From positions 102,127 through 166,126 of the forward strand of contig CAJXUY010000012.1 of the NCBI GenBank assembly GCA_913060665.1: a stretch of 64,000 nt of DNA. The letters are read 5' to 3'. Source of the stretch: an uncultured Oleiphilaceae bacterium. GTDB lineage: Bacteria; Pseudomonadota; Gammaproteobacteria; Pseudomonadales; Oleiphilaceae. Position numbers and translations under genes: made by a program. Numbering within the stretch: position 1 is the first letter of the stretch; every line of letters begins with the position of its first letter. The notes under the pieces are model-generated. The model had not been told where the DNA came from and did not search any database. It was given only the letters and a program-made list of their open reading frames with translations. Below are positions 17,770 to 25,919 of this stretch, piece after piece.

Positions 17770-18945
17770 CTAAACATTCTGTCGCTCAGCCCACTTCCAA
17801 CAATATACCGCCGACAAAACAACAAATAGCAACGGGATACAAATGACTAGCAAGGTATGCCACCCAAAGGTATATAGCACCCAGCCAGATGATAATGAGG
17901 CCACAGCCTGAAACCCAAACACAAAGAATTCATTAAATGCCTGAGCCCTAAACTGCTCACCTTCTCGATAGCTTTGAGGAAGTAGGGACGTTCCCCCCAC
18001 AAACAAAAAATTCCAACCAATACCTAATAGAACCAGAGCCGCCCAATAGTTCATCAATGCCTGATCAACAAACGCAATGATAATGCAGAGCACAAATGCT
18101 AAAACCCCCACTAACATAACGTTACTGATACCAAACCGCCCTATCAGCCAACCACTAAAAAAGGAGGGTAGAAACATCGCCATAATATGACTTTGAATAA
18201 CCCATTTAGTGTCCTCCAGTGAGTGCCCCATATCCATATGCATACTCATAGGGGTGGCCGTCATAATAAAACTCATCACCGCATAACCCACAGCGGCTGA
18301 TAGAATAGCGGCCCAGAAGATAGGCTGTTTGGCTATAGAAAAGGTGTCTCGCCCTGCCGCTGGGCAGCCAGAAGCCTCCACAAACTTAGGCTTATAGAAT
18401 AAAATAAGTATGCTACAGCCAACATACAGGCCTGCTAAAATAACAAACCCACCCACATAAGGTGCCGCAAAAAGTTCTTTACTACCCAGCGATATTTCCG
18501 GCCCTATATAGGCGGCAATCAACCCTCCTAATAGCACCCTAGCAGCCGCACTGGCCATTTTATCAGGTGCAACACTTTCCATCGCTGCAAAGCGATATTG
18601 CTGAACAAAGGCCAACCCTGCACCTAATAAAAAAATACCGAAGCAAAAATACCAGAAGCTCTGTTCTGCGATGGAAAAAGCAGATATCAGTGCACCACCA
18701 GAGCTAATAAAACTACCGATTAAAAAGGCTCGCTTACGTCCGACTTTCTGCATAAGAAGTGTCACCGGTACAACCGCAACCGCTGTACCAACCACCATCA
18801 TCGCAACAGGTAATGTAGCCAGCGTACTACTAGGGGCTAATGCCGCACCGATAAACCCACCAGTGAAGACCACCATTGGAGCTGCGGTCATCGCTATCGA
18901 TCCCACCAACATCAACAACCAAACATTAAATGGCAATACTGTCAT
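17770..18945 (-). CDS. Major facilitator superfamily transporter
   Basis: A 391-residue protein with about twelve hydrophobic helices. It has an MFS loop motif between helices 2 and 3 (LMQKVGRKRAFLIGS near residue 65). A good ribosome-binding sequence AGGAG precedes the ATG. The substrate is unknown. It lies 31 bp after cobS on the same strand and may be cotranscribed, which makes a cobalamin-precursor or metal link conceivable but unproven. Confidence 0.88.
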   Translation of the reverse strand: MTVLPFNVWLLMLVGSIAMTAAPMVVFTGGFIGAALAPSSTLATLPVAMMVVGTAVAVVPVTLLMQKVGRKRAFLIGSFISSGGALISAFSIAEQSFWYFCFGIFLLGAGLAFVQQYRFAAMESVAPDKMASAAARVLLGGLIAAYIGPEISLGSKELFAAPYVGGFVILAGLYVGCSILILFYKPKFVEASGCPAAGRDTFSIAKQPIFWAAILSAAVGYAVMSFIMTATPMSMHMDMGHSLEDTKWVIQSHIMAMFLPSFFSGWLIGRFGISNVMLVGVLAFVLCIIIAFVDQALMNYWAALVLLGIGWNFLFVGGTSLLPQSYREGEQFRAQAFNEFFVFGFQAVASLSSGWVLYTFGWHTLLVICIPLLFVVLSAVYCWKWAERQNV

Positions 18946-18976
18946 CTAAACTCCTAAGGTATTTGAGGTATTTGAG

Positions 18977-19795
18977 CTATCCAGCTGAAATAGAAGCGCA
19001 CAACACAATATAGATCATAACCTCTGACAGTTGCTGAGCAGCACCTAAACAATCACCGGTATAACCACCAATTTTAGCGACTAGATAACGACCTAACATA
19101 ATATGCAAAACCACCAACGCCAATAATATCCATAACACGGTCACAACATCTAATAATAGCAGCACTGCGACTACACTAGCGCTCGCAAATAACAGCCCAT
19201 TGGTGGTTAAATGACTAGCCAAAGGTTTCACCTTACTTTTTTCAATATCCTGTACATAATCCAAAGAGTAGATGTAGGTAATAGAGAATAACCGGCTTAG
19301 GGGGTGAGCAACTAGAAGCGCAATAACTACCGAACTGCAATAACCTCCAGATGCTAACGATATATTGCCGGTTTCAGACATGATAAGTGTCATTAGCGCC
19401 ATACATTTCGTTGCTAGCATAAGCAGTAACCCTGCTGAACCATAGGTCCCTAAACGAGAGTCTTTCATAATATGTAAAATCTGATCTTTCTCCCAGCCGC
19501 CACCAAACCCATCACACATATCTGCAAAACCATCTTCATGAAATGCCCCGGTCATCCAAATAATCAATGTCATTGATAGAATTATGGCTAGCAACGGTCC
19601 CAGCAGAATCGATAATAACGCGTAGGTCAAAGCGGCTATCACGCCTACCAATAGTCCAACTAGTGGAAAGTAGCGCGAGGATTCATTGAGATAATGCTGT
19701 TCAAATTGAACCCATGAAGGCGCAGGTATTCGGGTTAAGAACATCACTGCTATAAAAAAAAGATCTAACTCTTTACGCCAATTTATCTGTTTCAT
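18977..19795 (-). CDS. cobS: Adenosylcobinamide-GDP ribazoletransferase (cobalamin synthase)
   Basis: A 272-residue integral membrane enzyme that joins adenosylcobinamide-GDP to alpha-ribazole, the last main step of cobalamin assembly. The conserved acidic signature is present at about residues 80-105 (GAFHEDGFADMCDGFGGG followed by KDSRLGTYG), and the rest is hydrophobic helices. No other cob genes adjoin it, so in this window it looks like a salvage or dispersed gene. Two direct repeats AGTACAGGTAT lie just upstream. No cobalamin riboswitch was recognised. Confidence 0.95.
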   Translation of the reverse strand: MKQINWRKELDLFFIAVMFLTRIPAPSWVQFEQHYLNESSRYFPLVGLLVGVIAALTYALLSILLGPLLAIILSMTLIIWMTGAFHEDGFADMCDGFGGGWEKDQILHIMKDSRLGTYGSAGLLLMLATKCMALMTLIMSETGNISLASGGYCSSVVIALLVAHPLSRLFSITYIYSLDYVQDIEKSKVKPLASHLTTNGLLFASASVVAVLLLLDVVTVLWILLALVVLHIMLGRYLVAKIGGYTGDCLGAAQQLSEVMIYIVLCASISAG

Positions 19796-19807
19796 AGTTG
19801 TGTTTTC

Positions 19808-19839
19808 AGTACAGGTATGATCATTTAAAGTACAGGTAT
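19808..19839. repeat. Direct repeat AGTACAGGTAT x2 upstream of cobS
   Basis: Two identical 11-mers at 19808-19818 and 19829-19839, 21 bp apart (two helical turns), directly before the cobS start codon. The spacing fits a dimeric or tandem protein-binding site; no regulator is known. Confidence 0.45.
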
Positions 19840-20018
19840 AGTTATTTTAAATTACAAAGAGACTGTGGCGACGCATGTCCATAGTATTGAGGAAACTGTG
19901 AGGAGTGTCTGTGAATCTTGCTAATACGTCAACAGACGTTAGTGTAAAAAACAAATCGTCGGTATAATGTTGACCAACCTTTAGCCTCTACTTATATTTC
20001 AGCAATCGCGGAGAGATC

Positions 20019-20696
20019 ATGAACCAAGACCAGCTTAAAGAAGCGGTTGCCAAAGCAGCCCTTGACTATATTCACCCTAAACTATCAGAAGATAGTGTCA
20101 TCGGTGTGGGTACAGGGTCTACTGCCAACTATTTCATCGATGCGCTCGCTACCATAAAAACCGCATTTGACGGCGCGGTTGCCAGCTCCGAAGCAACAGC
20201 AGAGAGACTTAAATCCCACGGTATCCCCGTCTATGAACTTAATACCGTATCCTATTTAGAGTTTTATATTGACGGCGCAGATGAAACTAATGATCAGCTT
20301 GAGCTGATTAAAGGCGGCGGCGGTGCGCTGACCAGAGAAAAAATTGTAGCCGCAGTTGCCCAAGAGTTTGTCTGTATTGTTGACGACACGAAACGGGTTA
20401 ATGTATTGGGTGAGTTCCCACTGCCTATTGAAGTATTACCGATGGCTCGTAGCTTTGTCGCACGCGAGATCGTTAAATTGGGCGGTGACCCAGTCTATCG
20501 AGAAGGCTTTGTAACCGATAACGGCAATATTATTTTGGATGTTCACAACATGGACCTCTCTGCACCTATTTCTGTTGAGCAGCGCATTAACCAAATTACA
20601 GGGGTTGTTACTAACGGACTTTTTGCCTGTCGCCCAGCCAACATACTACTCATGGGCACCGCTGATGGTGTGAAGACGTTAACGGCTAAAGACTGA
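20019..20696 (+). CDS. rpiA: Ribose-5-phosphate isomerase A
   Basis: A 225-residue enzyme interconverting ribose 5-phosphate and ribulose 5-phosphate in the pentose phosphate pathway. The phosphate-binding loop [15 protein letters not shown] is near residue 28, and the catalytic region YIDGADETN with [11 protein letters not shown] is at about residues 82-107. A GGAGAG ribosome-binding site precedes the ATG. Length and motifs are standard, so the function is secure. Confidence 0.97.
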   Translation: MNQDQLKEAVAKAALDYIHPKLSEDSVIGVGTGSTANYFIDALATIKTAFDGAVASSEATAERLKSHGIPVYELNTVSYLEFYIDGADETNDQLELIKGGGGALTREKIVAAVAQEFVCIVDDTKRVNVLGEFPLPIEVLPMARSFVAREIVKLGGDPVYREGFVTDNGNIILDVHNMDLSAPISVEQRINQITGVVTNGLFACRPANILLMGTADGVKTLTAKD

Positions 20697-20741
20697 AGCA
20701 GGTTGCAGACTCAACATTTACAGCAGTTATCAACTGCATGA

Positions 20742-20760
20742 ATCCCCGCCTTCGCGGGAG
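20742..20760 (+). repeat. REP-like hairpin downstream of rpiA
   Basis: The sequence ATCCCCGCCTTCGCGGG folds into a CCCGC/GCGGG hairpin with a CTTC loop. The first 12 bases recur, inverted, at 34129-34140 after nosL. Such C/G-rich palindromes are common dispersed repeats between genes. It may also act as a terminator for the convergent rpiA and DUF2237 genes. Confidence 0.55.
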
Positions 20761-20795
20761 TACTAGGATTTATGCTAATTATTTCATAGTAGATG

Positions 20796-21182
20796 TTAGT
20801 TAAGGTCTGCTGCGTAGCCTTTTAGAATATCTAGCGACACAATTTCAAGCGCTTTAATATGTGTGCGAGATAGGTGCACTCGCGGGGCCATACCTTGTTC
20901 GTGAGCTTCTAACCACCTAGCCGCACACAAACACCAACGATCCCCCGCTTTCAAACCTGGAAAACCATAATCAGGCATGGGGGTCGATAGATCATTACCC
21001 TTGAATCGCGAGAATTCCAAGAATGTTTGAGAGGCCTCAATACATATTGTATGAGAACCTAGATCCTGATCATTGGTATTACAGCAACCATCCCTAAAAA
21101 AACCAGTGACAGGGTCTTCACTGCAACTAATCAGTGGATATCCAAATACATTAACTGACTCATCCATCTCAAACTCACTCAT
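20796..21182 (-). CDS. DUF2237 family protein
   Basis: A 128-residue cytoplasmic protein that matches the DUF2237 family closely: VFGYPLISCSEDPVTGFFRDGCCNT, DLGSHTICI, FLEFSRFKGNDLSTP, and GLKAGDRWCLCAARWLEA. Conserved cysteines (GCCNT, WCLCAARW) suggest metal or redox chemistry, but the family has no established function. It is convergent with rpiA and ends 99 bp from it. Confidence 0.92.
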   Translation of the reverse strand: MSEFEMDESVNVFGYPLISCSEDPVTGFFRDGCCNTNDQDLGSHTICIEASQTFLEFSRFKGNDLSTPMPDYGFPGLKAGDRWCLCAARWLEAHEQGMAPRVHLSRTHIKALEIVSLDILKGYAADLN

Positions 21183-21213
21183 AACATATCCTTAATTTGC
21201 AAAGTCGATTCCG

Positions 21214-21963
21214 TCAAAAACATTTGCTGTTGTCTTTCCTGAATGCCTCGAAAGCGCTCAGCTCCCATGGTCTCATGGCGATCATTATACTGCTACCAAA
21301 CCGTTCAGCCAAAGCTAACTCCTGATCTTCATCATTAAACTGACGAAACTCTTGAGCCAGACGCTCCATCTTTCGTATAAGGATCTCATTTGATGCCCGG
21401 GAGAGCATTCCTGTCGCAAATATCCTTGCTTCCCCCGCCCCACTGAAACGTGAATTGAAAAAATTAGACTGTACTTCTGTGTCAAAAAACCTATTTATGG
21501 GCCCATTAGGAATCCAGCTAAAATCTGTCGACATCAACAGTTTGACTCGGTTGTTCGGCTGAAGCTCAATTAATTTCAATTTATCTAACGCCGCCAGTAA
21601 CTGGATAAGCTCAAGATTAGTTAACACATAAGCCTCCAGAATATCATCAAACGTCCACCGATTTGCAACACAAACCGCCACCAGCAACAACTTATGATCA
21701 CTGACCAACAAGGCTTCCTGCTCCAATGTCAGCTGACTAATAAGCCTTTTATCCTGATCCATTTTTTGCAACAGTTCAGATATCTCCATATTCATTAACT
21801 GGCAAACCTGATCAAGTCGCTTAAGCGAAAAGTCTTTGTGTGCAAATAAACGCTTTACGCTCGACTCTGCAATATTTAACGCATCACTCACATGCCGGTA
21901 GGTCAAACCATGAGACTTAAGCTCTCGCTTTAATGTGATAACAATACTATTCGTTTCAGCCAA
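21214..21963 (-). CDS. Helix-turn-helix (XRE-like) transcriptional regulator
   Basis: A 249-residue protein with an N-terminal XRE/Cro-type HTH (ITLKRELKSHGLTYRHVSDALNIAESSVKRLFAHKDFSLKRLDQVC, residues about 6-55, given in pieces) and a C-terminal half of unknown fold that may sense a ligand. The open frame starts at a TTG at 21996, but a TTG at 21963 has a strong GGGAGGAG about 9 bp upstream and is preferred. It is divergent from the YiaA/B-like and PspA-like genes and is the natural candidate to regulate them. Confidence 0.8.
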   Translation of the reverse strand: MAETNSIVITLKRELKSHGLTYRHVSDALNIAESSVKRLFAHKDFSLKRLDQVCQLMNMEISELLQKMDQDKRLISQLTLEQEALLVSDHKLLLVAVCVANRWTFDDILEAYVLTNLELIQLLAALDKLKLIELQPNNRVKLLMSTDFSWIPNGPINRFFDTEVQSNFFNSRFSGAGEARIFATGMLSRASNEILIRKMERLAQEFRQFNDEDQELALAERFGSSIMIAMRPWELSAFEAFRKDNSKCF

Positions 21964-22164
21964 ACTAAACGCTCCTCCCAGTTTTTTGTCTATCAAACAC
22001 TGGCTCTACCCCCGCCAAATTACAGAAAAGCATCACTATACGATACTTATAGTTTATTAAAAATAGACTTCAACCATTTAGGTTGTTTATTTAATACCTT
22101 ACCACTAAATTTCACTCATCAAACGAACCATGCACAACAAACAAAATGATTCAGGAGAATCAAC

Positions 22165-22440
22165 ATGATGATTGATGAAGTACAAAGCAATAGTCAAAGC
22201 TGGTTATTTTTCGTTAAAGCTTCGTTCGCGATCTCGCTACTGGCAATGACCATCGGAATTATCATGATTCCTGCCGATATGATGGTCAAGGGCTATCTGG
22301 CCATTTGCGCACTATTCGTAGTGAGTTCAACCATTACAATGTCTAAGACGCTAAGAGACAACCACGAAAGCCAGCGACTAATCAACAAACTATCCGAAGC
22401 CAAAACCCAGCAAATCATTAAAGAATATTCAGACGCTTAA
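22165..22440 (+). CDS. YiaA/YiaB-like two-helix inner-membrane protein
   Basis: A 91-residue protein with two membrane helices (about residues 15-36 and 43-60) and a charged C-terminal tail. The pattern WLFFVKASFAIS...GIIMIPADMMVKGYL...TLRDNHE fits the YiaA/B two-helix domain. The ATG follows CAGGAGAATCAAC. It is 40 bp upstream of a PspA-like gene, so the pair probably forms one membrane-stress transcript, with the small protein a possible membrane anchor. The function of the family is not established. Confidence 0.8.
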   Translation: MMIDEVQSNSQSWLFFVKASFAISLLAMTIGIIMIPADMMVKGYLAICALFVVSSTITMSKTLRDNHESQRLINKLSEAKTQQIIKEYSDA

Positions 22441-22480
22441 GTGATATGCGATAACCAGCTTAATATTTGGGAGAGTTACG

Positions 22481-23164
22481 ATGAATACAATGAGAAAAAT
22501 TGCCACAGCACTTCGCGGATCAGTACGAGAAAGCGCAGAAGTCGTTATTGATGCCAATGCCATTCGAATATTTGAGCAAGAAATATTAGATGCAGAACAA
22601 GGCATATCCAGATCAAAGCAGCAACTCGCCTATGTAATGGCTGAACGAGTTCAACTAGAGCGAGCGAATGAACAACTAAGAGAGCAAGTATCCGCCCGTG
22701 AACAGCAAACCGCAAACGCGTTGGGTATCGATGATAATAACCTTGCGACGGAACTGGCAGAGGATATTTTTGAAAAAGAGAAAATAGCCCATGAACAGTC
22801 TAGTGCTATACACAATTTAACAACACGAGAGAAAAACCTCACTCGCACTATTCAAGCATCTGCACAGCAAATAAAAACCTTTCGTAGGGAGCTTGGCATT
22901 GCCAAGGCAACGGCCAGCGCACAAAAAGCATCAGGCTTAGCGGGAGGCCTCTCAAGCTCTGTCGACACCAGTATCATTGACCTTAATAAATCGCTACAAC
23001 GCATCAAACAGCAACAACAACGCGCTGACGATACCCGTGAAGCGGCCGTTGCCATTGAAGGTGTGATAGGCGATGGAGCGCTAGATAGGAAAGTTGAGAA
23101 AGCCGGATTGGGAACTCGAAAAGCAGATATTCAGTCGATATTGGATCGAGTGAGTAAGATATAA
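22481..23164 (+). CDS. PspA/IM30 family protein
   Basis: A 227-residue, almost wholly helical, charged coiled-coil protein with the PspA/Vipp1 pattern (an amphipathic N-terminus MRKIATALRGSVRESAE, then long helices up to about residue 170). PspA-type proteins polymerise on the inner face of the membrane to protect it under stress. No pspB/C/F genes are near; the partner is a YiaA/B-like protein and the likely regulator an XRE-type protein, not a sigma-54 activator. This is therefore a divergent PspA paralogue. Confidence 0.82.
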   Translation: MNTMRKIATALRGSVRESAEVVIDANAIRIFEQEILDAEQGISRSKQQLAYVMAERVQLERANEQLREQVSAREQQTANALGIDDNNLATELAEDIFEKEKIAHEQSSAIHNLTTREKNLTRTIQASAQQIKTFRRELGIAKATASAQKASGLAGGLSSSVDTSIIDLNKSLQRIKQQQQRADDTREAAVAIEGVIGDGALDRKVEKAGLGTRKADIQSILDRVSKI

Positions 23165-23165
23165 C

Positions 23166-23251
23166 AAATCGCAGCTGAAAGCAGCTCCTACAAAACAGTT
23201 AACTCATTGACATATCACGAATGTCTACAATGTAGGAGCCACTTTGGCGAG
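23166..23251. repeat. Inverted pair of REP-like elements (REPIN candidate)
   Basis: Two TGTAGGAGC elements face each other right after the pspA-like gene: one on the minus strand (23166-23192, hairpin AGCTG-CTTT-CAGCT) and one on the plus strand (23231-23251, hairpin GCCA-CTT-TGGC). They are about 38 bp apart. The head matches the GTAGGAGC REP family of Pseudomonas, where inverted doublets are moved by RAYT transposases. The plus copy is followed by TTTTTTT and could end transcription. No RAYT gene is in the window. Confidence 0.65.
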
Positions 23252-23311
23252 TTTTTTTACCCAACACCATTAACTTATACCTCAAGACTCGTTAAACTAA
23301 ACCCGTTCATC

Positions 23312-23333
23312 ATACCCAGCTGGGTATTTTTTT
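23312..23333 (+). terminator. Rho-independent terminator or palindromic operator
   Basis: ATACCC-AGCT-GGGTAT is a perfect 16-base palindrome followed by seven or more T residues. It lies between the pspA-like gene and the TetR pseudogene, so it could end the former. As it is only 26 bp before the pseudogene ATG, it might instead have been a binding site for that TetR regulator. Confidence 0.6.
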
Positions 23334-23358
23334 AACTACGAGGTTAACACCCGTTAAC

Positions 23359-23746
23359 ATGTTAGATACCAAAGGCAAAATACTCTCAGCTGCGCGTGAC
23401 ATTTACTTGGAGTATGGCTCTAAAGGCATGAACATGCGCAAAGTAGCCAGCAAAACCGGCATTACGAGAGCAAAGAAGCACTACCCCACCAAGTACTTAT
23501 TGATGGCTTTCAAAAATTTTGGGCTTATTTACACATCAAACAATTATTCACCGAAGCTTACGCCCACCTTACCGCAATGAAACTTTTTGCTCAGAGGGGC
23601 GTCGATTACATGCGTTTCGCCAATCCTCGCTAGTTGTATATGGGCAATTCGTCTTGGAAAATGCCAAAATCAAAGGCATCGAAGATGATTTGGTCGAGCA
23701 GATATTCCAGCATTCAACTCTGATAATAAAAGCCCTCTCAATATGA
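23359..23746 (+). pseudogene. TetR family regulator, frameshifted remnant
   Basis: The first 45 codons give a normal TetR DNA-binding start (KILSAARDIYLEYGSKGMNMRKVASKTGITRA). After HYPTK the TetR-like sequence jumps to another frame (LIDGFQKFWAYLHIKQLFTEAY, then FAQRGVDYMRFANP), meets a stop at about 23630, and resumes in a third frame (QFVLENAKIKGIEDDLVEQIFQ). That last frame ends with a TGA overlapping the azlC ATG (ATGA), so the gene was once coupled to azlCD. At least two frame disruptions are present and residues are missing around LYRHY. Sequencing error is an alternative. Confidence 0.75.
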
Positions 23747-24519
23747 CAATACCCAACCACTCGGACGTAGCTTCAGTGCCAACCGAACCGGTATCCATTA
23801 CCAATAGTTTTAAGACGACACTCCCCGTCCTTTTCGGTTATGTCCCTATGGGGATGGCGTTCGGTTTGCTACTAGCCGATCAGGGGTACGCCTGGTACTG
23901 GGCAACTTTAATGGGGGTCGTAATATTTGCCGGTGCAGCACAGTTTATGGCTATAGGGCTTCTAGCCTCACATGCTGGGCTATTTGAAGTAGCACTGACA
24001 ACACTGCTGCTCAACTCTCGTCATATTTTTTATGGTTTATCACTGATTCATCACCTAAAAGCCAAAGGTTGGCGTAAGTTATACGTCATATTTGGACTCA
24101 CCGACGAGACATATTCACTACTGACAGCCCACCACGCCATAAGTAGTCAGCAGGGTGAACTTACCCTCAACAAACCTTCTGATAATCAAGAAGAAGGTCT
24201 ATTTCAGTTTATCGTTACAGCACTCAACCACAGCTACTGGATATTAGGGTGTACGTTCGGAGCTCTACTCGGTAGCACCATTACATTTGACACTACCGGA
24301 CTCGACTTTACATTGCCCGCACTATTCATGGTGCTGGTCATTGAGCAATATAAAGCGACTCAAAAACTCTTCCCGTTTTCCATTGCGTTAGTCTGTGCAG
24401 TGGCTACGCTAACGCTGTTTGACTCAGATAGTATGCTGCTGATATCGATCACTATGACCTTGGCATTACTACTGGGGAAGCAGCAGTTGGATATTAGAGG
24501 GGAGAAAAGTAATGGATAA
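23743..24519 (+). CDS. azlC: Branched-chain amino acid exporter large subunit, AzlC family
   Basis: A 258-residue inner-membrane protein with the AzlC signature near the N-terminus (PVLFGYVPMGMAFGLLLADQG...GAAQFMAIGLLA, residues about 28-75) and LLLNSRHIFYGLSL. With AzlD it forms a two-component exporter of branched-chain or related amino acids. The ATG overlaps the stop of the broken TetR gene by 4 bp. Its stop overlaps the azlD start by 8 bp. Confidence 0.93.
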   Translation: MTIPNHSDVASVPTEPVSITNSFKTTLPVLFGYVPMGMAFGLLLADQGYAWYWATLMGVVIFAGAAQFMAIGLLASHAGLFEVALTTLLLNSRHIFYGLSLIHHLKAKGWRKLYVIFGLTDETYSLLTAHHAISSQQGELTLNKPSDNQEEGLFQFIVTALNHSYWILGCTFGALLGSTITFDTTGLDFTLPALFMVLVIEQYKATQKLFPFSIALVCAVATLTLFDSDSMLLISITMTLALLLGKQQLDIRGEKSNG

Positions 24520-24835
24520 CAGCCTTTATCTTATTAGCTTTATTTTGACCATGAGCGTTGCAACATTCGCTACACGGGCAACACCCTTTATCCTTTTTCA
24601 TAAACAAGGTGAACACCCTGTTTTGGTGTTTCTAGGCCGTTATTTACCGCCTGCTATTATGCTTCTACTGCTGATCTATTGCGTTAAAGATATCAACTGG
24701 TTTGTCGGCAAAGAGGGGGTCAACGAACTCACAGCATTAACGGTCGTAACCGTCGCTCACCTAGCATTTCGCAACCCATTGATTAGTATTTTACTCGGCA
24801 CAGGGCTCTATATGTTTTTGAAACAAGGCTCCTGA
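24512..24835 (+). CDS. azlD: Branched-chain amino acid exporter small subunit, AzlD family
   Basis: A 107-residue protein with four hydrophobic helices and the AzlD pattern (TFATRATPFILF near residue 20, FLGRYLPPAIMLLLLIYC near residue 45). It is the obligate small partner of AzlC. The 8 bp overlap with azlC supports translational coupling. Confidence 0.92.
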   Translation: MDNSLYLISFILTMSVATFATRATPFILFHKQGEHPVLVFLGRYLPPAIMLLLLIYCVKDINWFVGKEGVNELTALTVVTVAHLAFRNPLISILLGTGLYMFLKQGS

Positions 24836-25042
24836 CTATAAGAGGTTAACCTGTGACCAGCACCATCAACATCGGGGTAGCCGAATCTTCTATATTGGGG
24901 GAGGCTCCACTTAAGAAATGAAAGAACTAATAGCCAAACCAGTGGGACTATAAGACTTAAAAGCCTAGGCATGAATTATAACTTTAGTCTATGGCAGATG
25001 AACTTTTTGGCCCTAACTGTTGGTTTGATGATCAGGAACGAT

Positions 25043-25048
25043 TATAAT
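25043..25048 (+). promoter_or_regulatory. Predicted -10 element of the ppa promoter
   Basis: A perfect TATAAT lies 42 bp before the ppa start codon, with a weak -35-like TTGGTT 17 bp upstream (25020-25025). The start of transcription would be about 25055. Prediction only. Confidence 0.45.
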
Positions 25049-25090
25049 TCTCGCCTTTATAATTCAGGAAACACGGACAAAGGTACTTCC

Positions 25091-25636
25091 ATGAACTTTG
25101 ACAATATCCCAGCAGGCGAAAACGCTCCAGAAGACATTTATGTCGCGATTGAAATACCTGCAAACAGCAGCCCAATCAAATACGAAATTGACAAAGATCT
25201 GGGCGCTCTAATGGTTGACCGCTTTATGGCAACCCCTATGTTCTACCCTGCAAACTACGGTTTTATCCCGCATACACTGGCTGATGACGGCGACGCACTA
25301 GATGTATTGGTAGTTACGCCGTACCCAGTGGCTCCAGGTTCAGTTATTCGCTGTCGTCCAGTAGGCGTTTTGAACATGGAAGACGAAGCGGGTGAAGACG
25401 CCAAACTGGTTGCCGTTCCACACAGCAAAATCACACGTCTTTATGACGATATTAAAGAAGTGACTGATTTACCTCAGCTACTTCGTGAACAGATCAAGCA
25501 CTTCTTCGAGAACTACAAGGATCTTGAAAACGGCAAGTGGGTTAAAGTTCAAGGCTGGGAAAACGCAGATGCGGCCCGACGCGCTATCGTTGGCTCAATA
25601 GCAGCTTACAATGGCGAAAAAGGAAAAGAAGGCTAA
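25091..25636 (+). CDS. ppa: Inorganic pyrophosphatase
   Basis: A 181-residue family I pyrophosphatase, which hydrolyses pyrophosphate and drives biosynthesis. The metal-binding motif is DGDALDVLV near residue 65; other conserved parts are [19 protein letters not shown] and [13 protein letters not shown] [13 protein letters not shown]. The open frame extends 40 codons upstream, but the ATG at 25091 has AAGG upstream, lies downstream of the predicted promoter and matches the family start and length (E. coli 176). A strong terminator follows. Confidence 0.97.
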   Translation: MNFDNIPAGENAPEDIYVAIEIPANSSPIKYEIDKDLGALMVDRFMATPMFYPANYGFIPHTLADDGDALDVLVVTPYPVAPGSVIRCRPVGVLNMEDEAGEDAKLVAVPHSKITRLYDDIKEVTDLPQLLREQIKHFFENYKDLENGKWVKVQGWENADAARRAIVGSIAAYNGEKGKEG

Positions 25637-25663
25637 CGCTTTTTTTCCAATCGAAAGCCATAC

Positions 25664-25697
25664 AAAAAGGAGCTTGCGTTATGCGGCTCCTTTTTTT
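25664..25697 (+). terminator. Rho-independent terminator of ppa
   Basis: AAAAAGGAGC pairs perfectly with GCTCCTTTTT across a 12-base loop, followed by further T residues. It lies 28 bp after the ppa stop codon. The A-run upstream makes it potentially bidirectional. Confidence 0.85.
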
Positions 25698-25816
25698 GTA
25701 TTCAGAATAACTATTCATCACCCTCTCAACATTATCACTTTTGGGCTACCTAGCTAGCTTATACCCTCGAACATCTACCCCATTGGTAATAGCCTACTTT
25801 CTCCTCTAAAACGAAG

Positions 25817-25858
25817 TTGACCAAAGTCAATTTTAGCGAATATTTTTGGGCGTATAGT
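25817..25858 (+). promoter_or_regulatory. FNR/DNR-type activator box and -10 of the nosR promoter
   Basis: TTGAC-CAAA-GTCAA (25817-25830) is a perfect FNR/DNR/NnrR-type palindrome. A -10-like TATAGT follows at 25853-25858. The box centre (25823.5) is about 41.5 bp before the expected transcript start (about 25865), the standard class II activation position. This predicts induction of the nos genes by low oxygen or nitric oxide through an FNR/Crp-family activator encoded elsewhere. Confidence 0.8.
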
Positions 25859-25869
25859 TGCCCTCAACA

Positions 25870-25886
25870 TGCGACATTCTGTCGCA
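25870..25886. promoter_or_regulatory. Perfect palindrome in the nosR leader
   Basis: TGCGACA-TTC-TGTCGCA is a perfect 7 bp inverted repeat with a 3 bp centre, starting about 5 bases after the predicted transcript start and 34 bp before the nosR ATG. It could be a repressor operator or a 5' RNA hairpin that stabilises the message. It does not match the NsrR or FNR consensus. Confidence 0.6.
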
Positions 25887-25919
25887 CCCTCACATGTATC
25901 ACCTACAACTGGAGCGGTC

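Noticed and set aside
19796..20018. Cobalamin riboswitch before cobS
   Set aside because: No B12-box-like conserved sequence was found; only short direct repeats are present.
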